In this document: positions 41,882 to 54,724 of the stretch, in pieces
Numbering within the stretch: position 1 is the first letter of the stretch
Layout of the letters: every line of letters begins with the position of its first letter
Origin: Rebecca billardiae RCC1528
Lineage: Eukaryota > Haptophyta
Assembly: GCA_965240325.2 (NCBI GenBank)
Contig: OZ251240.1
Location: 1,240,001-1,304,000 of the forward strand
Length of the DNA stretch: 64,000 nt
Direction: 5' to 3'
Notes under the pieces: model-generated
What the model was told of the DNA's origin: nothing
Database searches by the model: none
What the model saw: the letters and a program-made list of their open reading frames with translations, nothing else
Position numbers and translations under genes: made by a program

Positions 41882-42116
41882 GCGGGAATGATTTCGTGAG
41901 TGCGGCAGCCAGTGAGTCAGGCAATGTTGAACCGTATGACAGGGCCCTCAACTATGGCGGCAAGCCGCAAGAGGCCCTGGCCGCTCTGAGCGGGCCGCTG
42001 GCGCTGACCGGCGCGCCGGTAATAAAATATAAATGAGGCCGTGAGATGGCGGGTCGACAGCCGGCGCCCGGCGCCGCGCCGGTTTTTTCATACGCTCACG
42101 GTTACTCACCCGTGCA
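41882..42116. other. SufC 3' flank
   Basis: Nothing recognised apart from short GC-rich stretches. Confidence 0.4.
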
Positions 42117-42640
<524 letters not shown>

Positions 42641-42860
42641 AGTGTGTGTCGGTGTGTGCCTGTGAATGTGTGGCAGTGTGTGTATGTGTTTTTATTGGCG
42701 CATGACCCGCCGTCCCGCGCGGGGAACGCCGAACGCCCCTGAGCTAGGGCGAGAAGGGGGCGAATCTTTTTCGCCCAACCTGATGGGCGCCGTTTCAAAC
42801 CTGACAGTTATAGAGAGTGTGGCCGGCCAATAATATTCGACTCGCGGTGTCATTTTGACG

Positions 42861-45556
42861 ATGGCGCGCACACGATCCTGCCGTCAGCTTTACTGGGCCT
42901 TTTCTGTCCTGGCGCTCGCCTCCTCATCCCTCGAGGCCCAGCCGTCCGCATGCGCCCCGGGGTGCTCGCGCCACGGCACCTGCTACGAGCCCCTGGGCCG
43001 CTGCGACTGCCCCTTTGGTCGCACGGGCCCCACGTGCGTGCTCATCCGCGAGTGCGCGGCGCCCGGGACGGACTGCTTCACGCCGTGCTCGAGTGCCAAG
43101 CTCAGCATCCAGAGCTGCGAATGTGCGCGCAAGTGCTTTCCCCTCAAGTCCGAGCGCGGCATGCCCACGTGCTTTGAGCCCACCCAGCGCGCCCTGGACG
43201 CCCTGCCCCTCGTGAGCGAGGTCTCCCGGGGCGCTCCCGCGCCCAACACGTGCAACTTCAGCCACGCCAAGCTCATGGCCCAGATCCGCCCTGAGTCGTC
43301 CGACTGCGCAGTGGCCCTGACTGCCCCGAGCCCACGGTGCCCCTCGGCCTGCCGCGGGGGCTACTGCATGGACCTCCAGGCCTTTGACGACCGCATGCCC
43401 GGCGGGCCCGCCAACTGTGGGCCGCGGTGGGCACTCCCCCACAAGAACCGCGGCACGACGCTCCTGTGCCCCTGCCTCGCGGCGCCGGACGCGCTGGCCA
43501 ACGTGGACAAGCGCGTGATGGCGCTCCGCAGCACCGCCGGGGGCCCCGCCGCCGACTCGGCGTGCCCTGGCCTCGCGGCGGCGCGCAAGCAGCCCACGCT
43601 TAAGCCCTTTTGCTTTTCCGGGTGCTCGCTGCACGGCACGTGCGTGCACGACGGCTTCTGCCGCTGCGAGCGGGGCTTCTTCGGGCTCGACTGCGCGCTG
43701 ACCACGCGCGCCCACCTCGCCAGCCAGCCCGGCGCCCCCCCCGTGCCCCGGGGCGCCCGGCCCGCGGACGTGGTGCTCTGGTGGCGCCCCGAGGGCGACG
43801 CGGCAGCGCCCCGGCCGCGCATCTACGTCTACAACCTGCCGCCCGAGCACGTGGGGCACACCATGGCGGCGGACGCGTGGCCCCACGAGTACAGGCGGTG
43901 CGGGCCGCCAGGCATCGGGCGCGCGGTGGCGGGCCACGCGCGCGCCCGTGACCGGAGCGCCGGCATGCGAGACGGGTGCGAGGGTGGCACGTCGATTCAC
44001 GTGTCTGCATGCCCCCCCGCCTCCGCCTGCCCGCGCTCCCACCTGCTGCGACAGGCCCTACCAGTACACCCTCGTCGACCGCTTCCTCAACGCGCCCAAC
44101 CGCGTGGCCGACGCGGCCCTGGCGGACTTTTTCTTCGTCCCCGCCGTCGCCGCGCGCGCCTCGGGCGTGCGCGCGGCCAGCCTCTATGAGGTGATCCACC
44201 GCTGGCCGCACTGGAATGCCACGTCGGGCTACAACCACATTTGGATCGCCTCGTGCGCGCTCCGGGGGCGGGGCCGCGTGGGCGGGGGAGGGTGGCGGCG
44301 CTGGGTGCACGGGGGTGGGGGCCGGGGGGCTGGGCTGGGCTGCTCGTGCCGCGCTGCGCGCCTCCTCCCGCGCTCTGCCCCTCTGCGCGCGCGCGCGGGC
44401 CCGCGACTGATCGCGCGCGAGTGCCACGCGCGCCCCTGTCGGCCCGCGCGCGCCCCGCCGTGCGCCCAGGCGCGACGCTGGCTTCCACGAGTACTGGCCC
44501 GCGCACCTGCAGCCCGTGGGCGAGCCCCGCGCGCTGTCCGGCCCCGCCGTGCTGCAGCGTGTCCTGGACCGGTCAGTCGTCCTCTCCATCTCGGGCCACG
44601 AGCTCGGCGGCCCGGCGCGCCGGTGGGTGGACGTGGTCTTCCCGGAGAGCCTTCACCGCGACGGCCTCGTCGAACTGGCGCAGACCTACTCGCCCATGCG
44701 CGCCGCGCGCACGCGCGCCGCCCCCGCCGCGCGCAACGTGACCCTCTCCTTTGCGGGCATGGTGCGCGATGGCGACAAGATGCCCAACGGCCACTGCAAC
44801 GCGCGGTTCCTCGCCATCAAGCACCTGGGACGGGTGCCGGGCTTCAGCTTCCACAACCGCGGCGGCCGGGGCCAGGGCCGCGTGGACGGCCGCGCGCTCA
44901 CGCGCAGCTCCCACTTTTGCCTCTGCGCCACGGGCAACCGCGGGGGCTACGACGTGCGAGTCGTCGAGGCCGTGTACGCGGGCTGCATCCCCGTGATCGT
45001 GGACACGCACGCGACCGAAAAGTACGTGTGGCCGCTGGAGCAGCTGCTGCCCTACGACCGCTTCTCCGTGCGCGTGGCCTGCGCGGACCTCGCGGGCCTG
45101 CCCGCGCGCCTCGCCGCCATCTCGCCCGCGCAGCGCGAGGACATGCGCCGCGAGCTCCTCTGCGCGCGACGCGCCTTTGAGTGGTCCTCCGTCGACGGCA
45201 CCGTCGACATGGATCCGGCCAAGGACGGGCCGGGCGTCTTCGCCTCCGTGCTCGAGATCCTGCGCAGGCGCGTCGCCGATGGCCCGCTGCTGCACCAGCT
45301 CGACTCCGCCTGCGACTTTGATGGCGGCGCGGCGCGGCGTGCGCGCAGGCGCTGCGTGCACGCGCTCACAGACCCGACCGACATCCCGGACGGAGACCCG
45401 AGGCCGTCTTGCCGGACCCAGAAGGTCTTCGGGCGCCGGGGCGAGTTCCAGGAGGGCGGCCGGACGGGTACCAACCGCGTCTCCACCGCGCCAAAAGTGC
45501 GCTGGCTCGCGGGGGGGGCCGCGTGCGCAGGCCTGGCCACACCCCCGTGTGACTGA
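42861..45556 (+). CDS. EGF-containing exostosin-family (GT47) glycosyltransferase
   Basis: Exons 42861-43897, 44055-44252 and 44470-45556 join to 773 residues. The ATG at 42861 begins a signal peptide (LYWAFSVLALASSSLEA). Two EGF-like Cys clusters follow: CAPGCSRHGTCYEPLGRCDC near residue 32, and CSLHGTCVHDGFCRCERGFFGLDC near 257-280. The exostosin domain starts RIYVYNLPPEH and continues YQYTLVDRFLN, ALADFFFVP, NHIWIASRDAGFHEYW (across intron 2), NVTLSFAGMVR, SHFCLCATGNRGGYDVRVVEAVYAGCIPVIV. GT47 proteins add sugars (often glucuronate, galactose or arabinose) to wall or matrix polysaccharides in the Golgi. The C-terminal 100 residues are basic and unassigned. Confidence 0.87.
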
Positions 45557-46425
45557 GGCGTGGCTACTGGGCCAAGTCTTCCGCAAGAGGGTTATAACGC
45601 GGCCTGTCGCCTATTGGGAGAGCAGGCCCGGGGTAGCGACTCGCGGTGGGCCGTGCTGCCGCAATCTGTCTGTGCAACGGTATAGCGATTTGCGCGCGGA
45701 CTGCCGCGCAGTCAGTGAGTCACTACTATATATACGGCGGCAGCACTATATCGTCCAGTAGCATGTCGTGCGTGATATGTATTATGTGTCAGACTCAGAT
45801 GTGTCTGACGACGACTCGGGCCACTGGGCGGCGAATGCGTCGGCACCACGTCGGACCGCGACGGCCCGGCGCATCCATGACGATGGGCTAGCAGTGATGC
45901 GCAGTGAGCGTGGGCATGGTCGACCGCGCGGGCCTGTGGCTGGACTTGGAGCCGGGCCCGGGGCCCGGAGACAGCGGAGTGCCCGAGCTCGGTGGCCCAG
46001 CTGCAGCAGATCAGACATGGTCCTGAGTCTGAGCCTGAGATGGTGACGTTGGCGGCATGCGTGATGAGCCACCCGCGGCCGCACGCTGCCATCAGTCATC
46101 ACGCATGATCTTGGAATCGGATTCCGGACCCGGGGCCGGGACCAGCGCCGCCGTGGTAGTAACGCCGAGCTGCTCAGTGCTCAGCTGCTGCACGGCTTGC
46201 GTATTCGACTATTCGCCGGCAAGAGCCGAGCTCGGCGAGACCTTCCGGGCTTCCAGGGCGCTCGAGGCCGAGGAGATCAGCCGCGCGCCGAGAGTCGGGG
46301 CGGCCGATGCCAGGCTACAGCCGCGCGCACTCCACGCCGCCCGCAGACGCAGTGACGGCGCGAGCGCGCACACGGCCACTCACGGCCGTGCACGTCAGTC
46401 AGTGAGTGCGTCGGCGCGTCGCGCG
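45557..46425. other. Intergenic region
   Basis: 3' flanks of two convergent genes. Short imperfect palindromes around TCAGACTCAGATGTGTCTGA (about 45788) were noticed. No gene. Confidence 0.45.
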
Positions 46426-47376
46426 TCACGATTTGCGCGCGGCAGCGCTCGATTTGGAGACCGCGGCGTTCGCGCGCATCTCCTCGCTGTTGCGCGGCGA
46501 GCAGCACAGCATGCTGCCGAACGAGACGGCGAAGAATGACGCCACCGTCGACACGGCGAACACCGCGCCGAGCGCCGTGATGGGCTTTGACGCTTTGCAG
46601 AGGGCCCAGAGCAGGGGCTTGCAGCGGCACGAGCAGCCCTGCGCCTCCTCAGTACACACCATGTTGTCGCCGAGGTCGATGAGGTCCTCTTTCGTGCCGC
46701 GGCCGCACTCGGCGACCGCGGCGGCGATCGAACTCGCGTACTCCGCCTCGCAGCTCGCCGACGCCTTCGCCACGTGCGCTGCCAGCTGCTCGGCGCACAC
46801 GCCGGTATGCGAGTCGTCAGTCCAGTATGCTGTGCCCGACTCGATCAGCGCGGTCGCGAGGAAGAGCTGGAGGAGGAGGCAGACGCCGAGGACGGCGGTG
46901 ACGGCCGCGACGCCAGGGACGCTCCGCACGTGCGCGGAGCCCGCGCCGCCGAGCCCGAGCAGGAACAGCACCGACGCGCCGGTGAAGATGGCCGCCACCA
47001 TCCCAGGGCTCCCTTCGAGCGACTGGAAGATCTCATCGCCCGTGCGCTTGGGGAAGACGAGGTCTGGGTCGCAGTCGAGGGCCTCCTGGGCGTTGGCGAC
47101 GATCGCCTTCTCGCACTTGTACCCTTGCCGCAGCTCGTGCCACGAGCGGTGGATCACCGCGCCGGTGATGATGATCGCAAGCGCCATCACGGAGACGGCG
47201 GCGCAGAGGAACATGAATTTGGTGAGCAGCGCGTCGGTGCGCTCCTTGACGGTAGGCGTGTGGTACAGGTTGTCCAGGGAGCGCCTGTGCTTCAGATCCC
47301 GCTGGTCGCTGCGCGCCGTGTCCTTCGGCAGCGCCTGCTCCTTGTCCGGCGCCGGCGTGCTGCCGCAGCTCCCCAT
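46426..47376 (-). CDS. Four-TM, tetraspanin-like membrane protein
   Basis: 316 residues from the ATG at 47376. The frame is open upstream, but MGSCGS gives an N-myristoylation-type start with a palmitoylatable Cys. Four hydrophobic segments: FMFLCAAVSVMALAIIITGA (about 60-80), MVAAIFTGASVLFLLGLGG (about 128-146), VAAVTAVLGVCLLLQLFLAT (about 158-178) and a last one ending AVSFGSMLCC. A long Cys-containing loop with CEAEYASS, CGRGTKED and GCSCRCKPL lies between the third and fourth. Topology and loop recall tetraspanins, but the canonical CCG motif is missing, so the family is tentative. Confidence 0.7.
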   Translation of the reverse strand: MGSCGSTPAPDKEQALPKDTARSDQRDLKHRRSLDNLYHTPTVKERTDALLTKFMFLCAAVSVMALAIIITGAVIHRSWHELRQGYKCEKAIVANAQEALDCDPDLVFPKRTGDEIFQSLEGSPGMVAAIFTGASVLFLLGLGGAGSAHVRSVPGVAAVTAVLGVCLLLQLFLATALIESGTAYWTDDSHTGVCAEQLAAHVAKASASCEAEYASSIAAAVAECGRGTKEDLIDLGDNMVCTEEAQGCSCRCKPLLWALCKASKPITALGAVFAVSTVASFFAVSFGSMLCCSPRNSEEMRANAAVSKSSAAARKS

Positions 47377-49393
47377 GGCTGCGCACTTCAAGAGCAGCTG
47401 CTCGCCTGCTTGGTGGGGAGAAAGGCGCGCTCGCGACGGCGGCAGCCCATTTTTCGATGACGCGGTCGGCGGTCCGGCTACCGTGGCCGGACTCGTCGTC
47501 ATCGGTGATCATAAAAAGCGGGAAAATAATCCGGCGCGGAGACGGCTGGTAAATCGCTCGTCATTCTCGGACAGCACGACGGACACGCCCGCGGCGCGCG
47601 TCGAGGTTGAGCATAGGCGGCCTTGTGAAGGACGAGCCCCGGGGAATCGTGGGTGGACGCAGCAGCCTCCATCAAGAACAGGACAACTACGTGCGCCAGC
47701 CAAGAGGCAGCGCTCGAAAACGCGAAACAGACGCTTCAGCCAAGGTCACCGCCGCACAGCGAGTGGCAGACTCGGCCAGGCAGCTATCTATTTGCCATGG
47801 CTTTTCGAGGCATGCACGCTGAGAGTGAGTACATCTGCCTTGACATCTGCTGAAGGCAGCCCTTCAGCCGCAGTGGTCGTTGCCACTCGATTGTGTAGTC
47901 TGTAGAGGTACGCCGACACTCATGGTGTCACGCCCACCGGCACGGCGCGACCGACGCTGACAAGTCATCACATGACAACAGCCAACGACAATTCAAAGCG
48001 GCAACAGCAGGGCAGCAGCGGACAGACTCGTTTCCCAGCGACCCCTGCTACTCAGCCCAACAGCATTGCAATCACCGATCCCAGAATCAGTCAGATGTGT
48101 TCTATAATCTATTGCCGCACGCTGCTGGCACATCTGAGCGCTACTGTAGCTGCCGCCTACTGTGAGCCTAGTGCTTCCGCCACCCAGAGACCAGAAGCAG
48201 ATCCGCGTCCGACTACTGTACAGCTTAATACGAATAAGACACGCACACGGCTCAGGCACCCTTATTAGGCATGACCATACCGGGATTCACTGGGACCCCC
48301 TGTACAGTATGTAGAATTAGCCTCAGCATCAATGACCAGCCGTTGCTGCCCTAATCACACTATCACAGTTTGCCACGCGAATGTTAATACGTGCCACACA
48401 CAGCTCAGGCACCCTTCAATCTCTCTAGGCTGATTGATATTTGATATGCCGTAGTCTGTCGAAGCCGTCGCCAATTTCAGCGCAGCCGGACAATCCATTC
48501 GTCAGTCCGCCTGCTGGGCCTGGAAGGGGGCAGCGGCCGCCTCGCGGCGCGCCAGCGCCCGTCGTTCTCGCCCCGCCGTCGCCCGAAGTCTCTGACCTAT
48601 TGTCCGATTGGACGCCGAGGCGACAGCGCGCCGACAGGGTGATGCAGTAGGGAATGATGTGCGGACTGCTGGTTTGGTAGGGGTGTATCATTACATAGTC
48701 ACTGAGTAATAACAGCAGTGATGTATCGAGCGGCAAGGCAGAACTGGGCGCATGCCATTTTGCATTGACGCAGCCGCTGGATCCTACCCGCCTGTCGTCA
48801 CTGTCAGTGTCGTCACGGTAATGACGGTCAGGCGGCTGCCTAGGTATCGTCAGAGGCAGCTAGAATTATGAGTCGTCGTAGTCAGGCATGCGCCACTGAA
48901 CTGTCCGACGCGTTTCAGCTGAGCCTACACTGTACACACTCAACTGTTGGCGTTTAATTATACATAGCATACCACGTCGTTAATATGCATAGCGTCGCGT
49001 GACGGTTATTGACGAGTTTTCAGCACGACGGCGTTATTCAGTGGCCGGTAAACACTCAATAATAAAACAGTCAGAACGCTATACTAATAATATGTTTTTT
49101 CATATTATTAGAGAGTTTTATCAGCACACACTGTCTGACAAGCTCCATCCACTTACCGCTCATCTCAGCACTGCGACGCTGTGGCCACTGTGCTGACGCC
49201 TGTCGATTCGTCTCATCACGTTACGACCGCTGCGGCTCGGTGAGCTGTCCGTCATAGTGTGGCGCTGAAACGCGCGCGTATCATCTGCACCTGGACAACC
49301 TGCCGCTTGCGCAGCCGGGAGGACGTGCGTCACGTGGACCCTGAGCGAGTCCACACGCACGCCAAATGGAAGCATGCCTGCTACACCTGCATC
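47377..49393. other. 2-kb region without recognised genes
   Basis: Mixed, often AT-richer sequence (especially 48940-49150). It includes a degenerate copy (about 48530-48648) of a segment from the transposon at 25559-28728. Nothing else was recognised. Confidence 0.45.
48530..48648. repeat. Degenerate fragment related to the 26.6-kb transposon segment
   Basis: About 110 bp including GCGGCCGCCTCGCGGCGCGC match 26595-26705 with substitutions and short gaps. Orientation is the same. Confidence 0.7.
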
Positions 49394-51160
49394 TTATTTG
49401 CAGCCTTGATGAGTGGGGTGGTCGCCACTTTGGGCTGCTGGGCCCTTGCTGTGCCAGATGGAGGGGGCACCGGCCGGCCAGGGCGGCTGGATGCCGACGG
49501 GGACTTCGCGCCGGTTGCCGTATGCGCTGCGCCTGCGAGCACGGGGTGGACGGGGCGCGATCGCCGCACGGGGGTTGCAGCGCAGCGCGCGGAGTGAGCA
49601 CCATGGTTGGCACTTCGTCACGCGCGCTGCGCGCGGGCGCGTGCTCAGTGCTGCGCGCCGCCGAGCTCGCGCACCCGCATCAGCAGCAGTCCCTTTTCGC
49701 TTGGCTGTCGACTCGTTCGGCGCGTCCGCGGCCTTGGCCGACCTGTCCGTCGAGACAGACGCGCTGCTGCTTGCGCCGGAGCCCGCACTCTCACGCGAGC
49801 CGTTCGAGCCCTTCGCGGTTTTGCGCGCCCTGCCACCGTCCCCGCCTCCGCCAAAGAGCGTAGCCACCCACGACGTGTTCTCCGCCGGCTTGGCCAGGAT
49901 ATCCGCGGCAACTGGGTCCTTGTCAGGCATCGGCCCCTGCTGCGCCCACATCATGTTGCCCGCGATATGGCTCGGGCGGTGCGAGAGCTGCTCGGCGGTG
50001 GGCTCCGCCACGCTGTCCTCCCTGACGCCCTTCATCGCGGCCTTGCGCTTCTCCTTCTCCTCGTACTCGTTCTTGCGGAACTGCTTCTTGATGACCTTGG
50101 GAGCGAGGTCCATCGCGGCCTCGGTGAGCGGCGGGAACAGGTCGGGCTCGGCGACGGGCTTGGGCGCGTCGCCCGTCTGCGTCGCAGTTGACGCCCCCTC
50201 GTGCTGATGGAAGCGGCCGCTGATGATGTTGGTGGGCGGAATGAAGAATTCCTGAGTAAGGCTGTTGCCATACTTGGCAATCGTGTACATGTAGTAGATC
50301 ACGAAGAGGGCGCACACGATCGCCGCGATGACGTGGAAGTTCAGAAAGCTCTGTTCGCGCGGTGGCGGCGCACACGGCAGGCGCCTAGCGATGAGCCGCT
50401 ACCACGCGCGCGGTAGTTGCGCGTTCGCGCACGCACGACGAGCACAGCTGCGCACATTCACGAGAATCGAGAACTGGAAGAGGTTGAGCGCGAACGCGAA
50501 CGACTGGATCACCTTGCGGTTGACGCGCGCGAGGCCCAGTACCGCGCGGTCGACCGAGCCCTCCGGCCCGCGCAGCGCGAGGCCCGGTCCGAGGATGGTG
50601 GAGATGAGGCAGATGTACAGCGTGTACAGCGTCGAGCCCATGGCTGCATCGTTAACACGTGGAGAGAAGTGCGCGCGTGGGTCGCGGCCGCTGGCAGTTG
50701 GGATCAGAGGGCGCGGGTGCGGCAGCAAGCTGGCGGGTGCTCAGCAGCCTCACCGCACGCCGGCCTGGAGCACAGGCGAGACCCGAACTCCCTGAGCACG
50801 CAACCATTGCGCGCGACGCGGTGCTGCCGAGCGCCGGCAAGCAGACAGTGCAGCCAACGCGCGCGCACCTGAGATGGTGGAGGTGAGGTAGAAGAGCTCG
50901 AGCACGACCTGCATCTGCTGCTGCGGCTGGAGCGCGAACGTGAGTACCACGAACGAATCCTGCGTGTAGTCGCGGAGCCACGACAGCTGGTCCGCCGACT
51001 CGTGGTTGGCGAGCGTCTGGAAGGCAAACCCAGCGAGCAGCGACGCCTGCAGGCCGATGTTGTTGATGTTGTTCGTGTAGTACTGAAGCTCGCGGTTGCG
51101 CACCTCGAGGATGTCCTTGGCGAGCTCGGCGTGCAGCTCGCGCTTCGTCGCGTACAGCAT
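49394..51160 (-). CDS. Multi-pass membrane protein A, paralogue of the 52974-54391 gene (Orai-like?)
   Basis: Exons 51160-50869, 50643-50456 and 50350-49394 join in frame to about 478 residues. Exon 1 gives a helical N-terminus (LYATKRELHAELAKDILEVR) and a first TM near LQASLLAGFAF. TM2 begins in exon 1 (LELFYLTSTIS) and continues into MGSTLYTLYICLISTI. LGPGLALRGPEGS, a third TM (VIQSFAFALNLFQFSILVN) and a fourth (VIAAIVCALFVIYYMYTI) follow. The cytosolic tail is long, with charged and Ser-rich parts. Four TMs with these motifs faintly resemble Orai-type calcium channels, but no selectivity-filter Glu was identified. The 3' end is uncertain: the frame stays open through an Arg-rich stretch after about residue 410, where an intron or missed stop is possible. 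Upstream non-coding exons are possible. Confidence 0.7.
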
Positions 51161-52973
51161 CGCGCTGAAGTGAGCGCCGCGCTCGGAGGAGAGGCGCCCG
51201 GGCCCCGCCTTTTTGGGCGGTGGGCAGGCTTGATGGAGGCGCTGCTCGTCAAGCGACGGCCCCAGCCGCCCAAGCAAGTCCTGCTACGTACGGCTCGCCT
51301 GCAGGCGTCCCGGGCCGCGCCGGCGGGCGGCGGGGCCGGTACGGCCGACGAGGACAACTTATGATTCAGGCTGCCCCCGTGCCACTCGGTATTCACAGCT
51401 ATCGGATTGGCAGCCGCCGGGTGCAACAAATCCAGCGCACGCAGAAACGGTCGCCGTCGGTTCATTCCCAAACGGCCCTTGCCAAATCATGCGGTTACCC
51501 ATCTGATCTGAGCAGATCAGTCATCAGGCCAGAATGATCAGGCCAGATAGGGGCTGGTGATTATTGTTGCGCTGAGCCGAACGAGTGTGCGCACCCGCCG
51601 GCGCCGTCAAACTTGTAATTAAAAGAGGTTTGCTCGTGTGCAGATGAGCCGAGCGAGTGTGAAAGTATATATGGGGGTACAGTATTGGCCTAAAGTATTT
51701 GTAGTGATGCACGTTTCGTCGTTTGCCCAACAGTCGTACAGTAGCACCTTGGGAGCACTGTCTTGCGGTACTGTCGCCTGCCTGAGCCGTGTGCGTCTCT
51801 TATTCTGAGTAAACTGTACAGTACTGATGTACTCACTTGTTAGATTTTGACGACTGTGGCCGATGATACAATCAGCCGCTGATGCGGCAGGGCTGCGTGT
51901 GCGAGCAGATTTAGAATTGCCTGGCGGCATGTAGCCTGCATAGTACGCGCGGGCCGCTATAAACCTGGCCGCTGATGGCTACAGGCAATCGCAGGCAAGA
52001 AGAAGTCAGATAGATCTCACGGCTAGTCACGTCGGTTTCTTAGCCGTTCGGTAGCACGAGCGCCTACGGAGTCTCAGTTTCTTAGCTGCTAGGAATAGTA
52101 GGTTCGCCCGCCGCGCAGGCGCGGGGGGCGCAGGCCCAGGGGGGAGGGGGGGCAGACCGCAGAGCCCCCCGCCCGCTGAGTCTTTCAGGCCCGGCCGGCG
52201 AGGCCGAATATAAAAAATTGGGCCTTTTTGGAGCAAACTGGCAGGATGTTGAAGCATGGATGCCGCTGTGCACTGCGGCCAGAAGTCACTCAGTCAGTCA
52301 AGTCAGGAGAAGTCGGCGGGACTTGGCCTGTACTCGTATTCGGGCCGCGCGCCGCGTCCCATCACCCATGGGCACTGCGGCCTCGGCGGACCACTGAGTC
52401 AGCCGCGGCGACATAGGCCCGGTTTAGTTAGTGTGACTATGTGTATAGCGAACCAACCAATCGGCTAGTCTCAGTTTCTAGGCCAGATCCGCAGATAGCA
52501 CTAGCCCCAGTTTCTTAACTAATAATAACTCGTGACTGAGCTCCTCATTGCCCGCGATTGCCTACGTACTCGGTCTCGGAGTTATCATTGTTATTTTGAA
52601 ACCGAGCCGCTCTTAGCAACTCATACGAACTACTACGTCTACTATTAATTCGTCATATATATATTGATGAGTCGTATATTCTGTCTCACTGAAGACATTC
52701 ACAGAGTACGACATGCACGGTCCGAATGATACGATTTGACTCGGGCGCGGTCTGACCGTTCACCGTTGCGCATTATTATGGCTACAGCGCGGTTGAAAGC
52801 CACGCGCACCGCCGTATCTGCATCCGCGCCACTCTGGTCGTCCACCGGCCGCCTTCTGATCTGTCGTCGCCGCGCTCTCGCCTTTCGACGACGGCGAACG
52901 AGCTAGTGAACGACGACTGCGGGACGATCGTCCGAATCACCACACACGGATATATCCACATCATACCGCCTGC
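51161..52973. other. Intergenic region between the paralogues
   Basis: 1.8 kb of mixed sequence with AT-rich patches (51610-51870, 52480-52690). No genes or repeats recognised. Confidence 0.45.
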
Positions 52974-54391
52974 TCACCGGCGGCCGGCCCTTCCGTCGCG
53001 GCCGCCATCGTGGGTGCTCCTGGACGCGCTCGACGACCCGTCCTGGGAATCCGAGTAGAAGCTGCCCGAGTCGTAGCTGCTGCCATCGTCGTAGGGGCCT
53101 CGCTCGAGCGGACGGCGGATGGCCTCGAGCGGCTTTGGTGGCTCATCGTTGGGCACTGGCGCGGGCTTGGCGGCCTCGCCGCCGAAGACGTTGGTAAACC
53201 ACTCGTCGAGTGACCTCCCGCGTACGCCAGATCCGTCGGCGGCGTCGGGTGGCATGTTTGGCCCGTCCTCGCGCAGCAGCGGGCCCTGCCAGCGGTACAT
53301 CATGTTGCCCGCAACAGTGCTCGGCTTGTGTGCATGTGGGTACTCGTCGGCCGCAGAGACGCGCCCGCCAGTCTTGAGCGTGCGTGAGTCGCGCATGTTC
53401 TGCATCCGCGTTGGGAACAGATCGCCGGCCTTGTCGATCTCACGCCGCGCCATCGACGCGTCGTCCTCCTGGCCTTCGACCACCTCCTGCTCGAACTGGC
53501 CGGTCACGATGGAGCTCGGGTCGATGACAAACTCGCGCGTGAGCTGGTTGCCATTGCGCGTGATGCTGAACATGTAGTAGATGACAAAGATCATGCAGAC
53601 CACCGCTGCGATGACGTGGAAGTTGAGGAAGCTCTGCGCGAAGCGCGCGGCCGGGCGAGCGAGCGGCGGGGGGTCGCGCGGGTCAGCACGGTCGCCGGGC
53701 GGAGGCAGGCGCGCTGGGCGGGCGCGCGGGGCGCGCCGCGCCACACGTTCACGAGGATCGAGAACTGGAAGAGGTTGAGCGCGAACGCAAACGACTGGAT
53801 CACCTTGCGGTTGACGCGCGCGAGACCCAGCACCGCGCGGTCGACCGAGCCCTCCGGCCCGCGCAGCGCGAGGCCCGGTCCGAGGATGGTGGAGATGAGG
53901 CAGATGTACAGCGTGTATAGCGTCGAGCCCATGGCTGCGGGAAGCGTGCGCGCGCGCGCGCGAGCGGGTGCGCTCCAACGTCACGCTTGAGGCGGGCGGG
54001 CGGCGGGCGGGGTGGGGCATATCGCGCGCCCGCGCAAGCGCTATTGCGTGACGCGCCCGCTCTCCCCGCACGGCGGACGACGGCGCTTTTGGCGCGCACC
54101 TGAGATGGTGGAGGTGAGGTAGAAGAGCTCGAGCAGCACCTGCATCTGCTGCTGGGGCTCGAGCGCAAAGTCGAGGACAACGAAGGGGTCATCCGACTTC
54201 TCGTCAATCCATTGCATCACGTCGCGCGACTCGTGGCTTGTGAGCGTCGTGAAGGCGAACCCGGAGAGCAGGGACGCGTTCAGGCCGATGTTGTTGATGT
54301 TGGTCGTGTAGTAATCGAGCTCGCGCTGGCGCACCTCGAGGATGTCCTTGGCGAGCTCGGCGTGCAGCTCGCGCTTGAATGCGTAGAGCAT
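52974..54391 (-). CDS. Multi-pass membrane protein B, paralogue of the 49394-51160 gene
   Basis: Exons 54391-54100, 53934-53747 and 53633-52974 join to 379 residues. Exons 1 and 2 are exactly as long as in paralogue A (292 and 188 nt), with the same intron phases. Exon 2 encodes an identical peptide in both genes. Exon 1 is about 75% identical by eye, and the tail is diverged apart from the start (SFLNFHVIAA) and a shared motif (VAGNMM). The C-terminal tail carries Tyr/Ser/Asp repeats (DDGSSYDSGSFYSDSQDGSS) and ends GRAGRR. The function is as uncertain as for A. Tandem orientation and structure show it arose by duplication. Confidence 0.75.
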
Positions 54392-54724
54392 CGCGCCCGG
54401 TGAGCACCGGCGCCTGTCCGCGCGGCCGCTGCACCCTTTGTTGACTTGCCGCCCCTGACGTCCAGAGCACCTGGGTGCTCAGCGTGAGGCAGCCACCCTG
54501 ATGATCGAAAATGGTGAGACGATGCTTTTGCGCCCGCCCGCGTGAAGTCCGCGGCGAAGCAGCGAAGGTGGTTACGCGGCAAGGGTTATACAATGCGGGT
54601 ATCCTACCACAAGCGGCCAGTGAAGCGGGCAACTTCGGCCGTATGAGTATGGTACAGACTGTAGTATGGGGGTAGCGTTCCTGCAGGTCTGCATGTGGAG
54701 CTGCACGATGCCGCGGCGGATGCG
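54392..54724. other. Divergent upstream region
   Basis: 333 bp between paralogue B and the type II membrane protein gene. A shared bidirectional promoter is possible. No element recognised. Confidence 0.4.
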
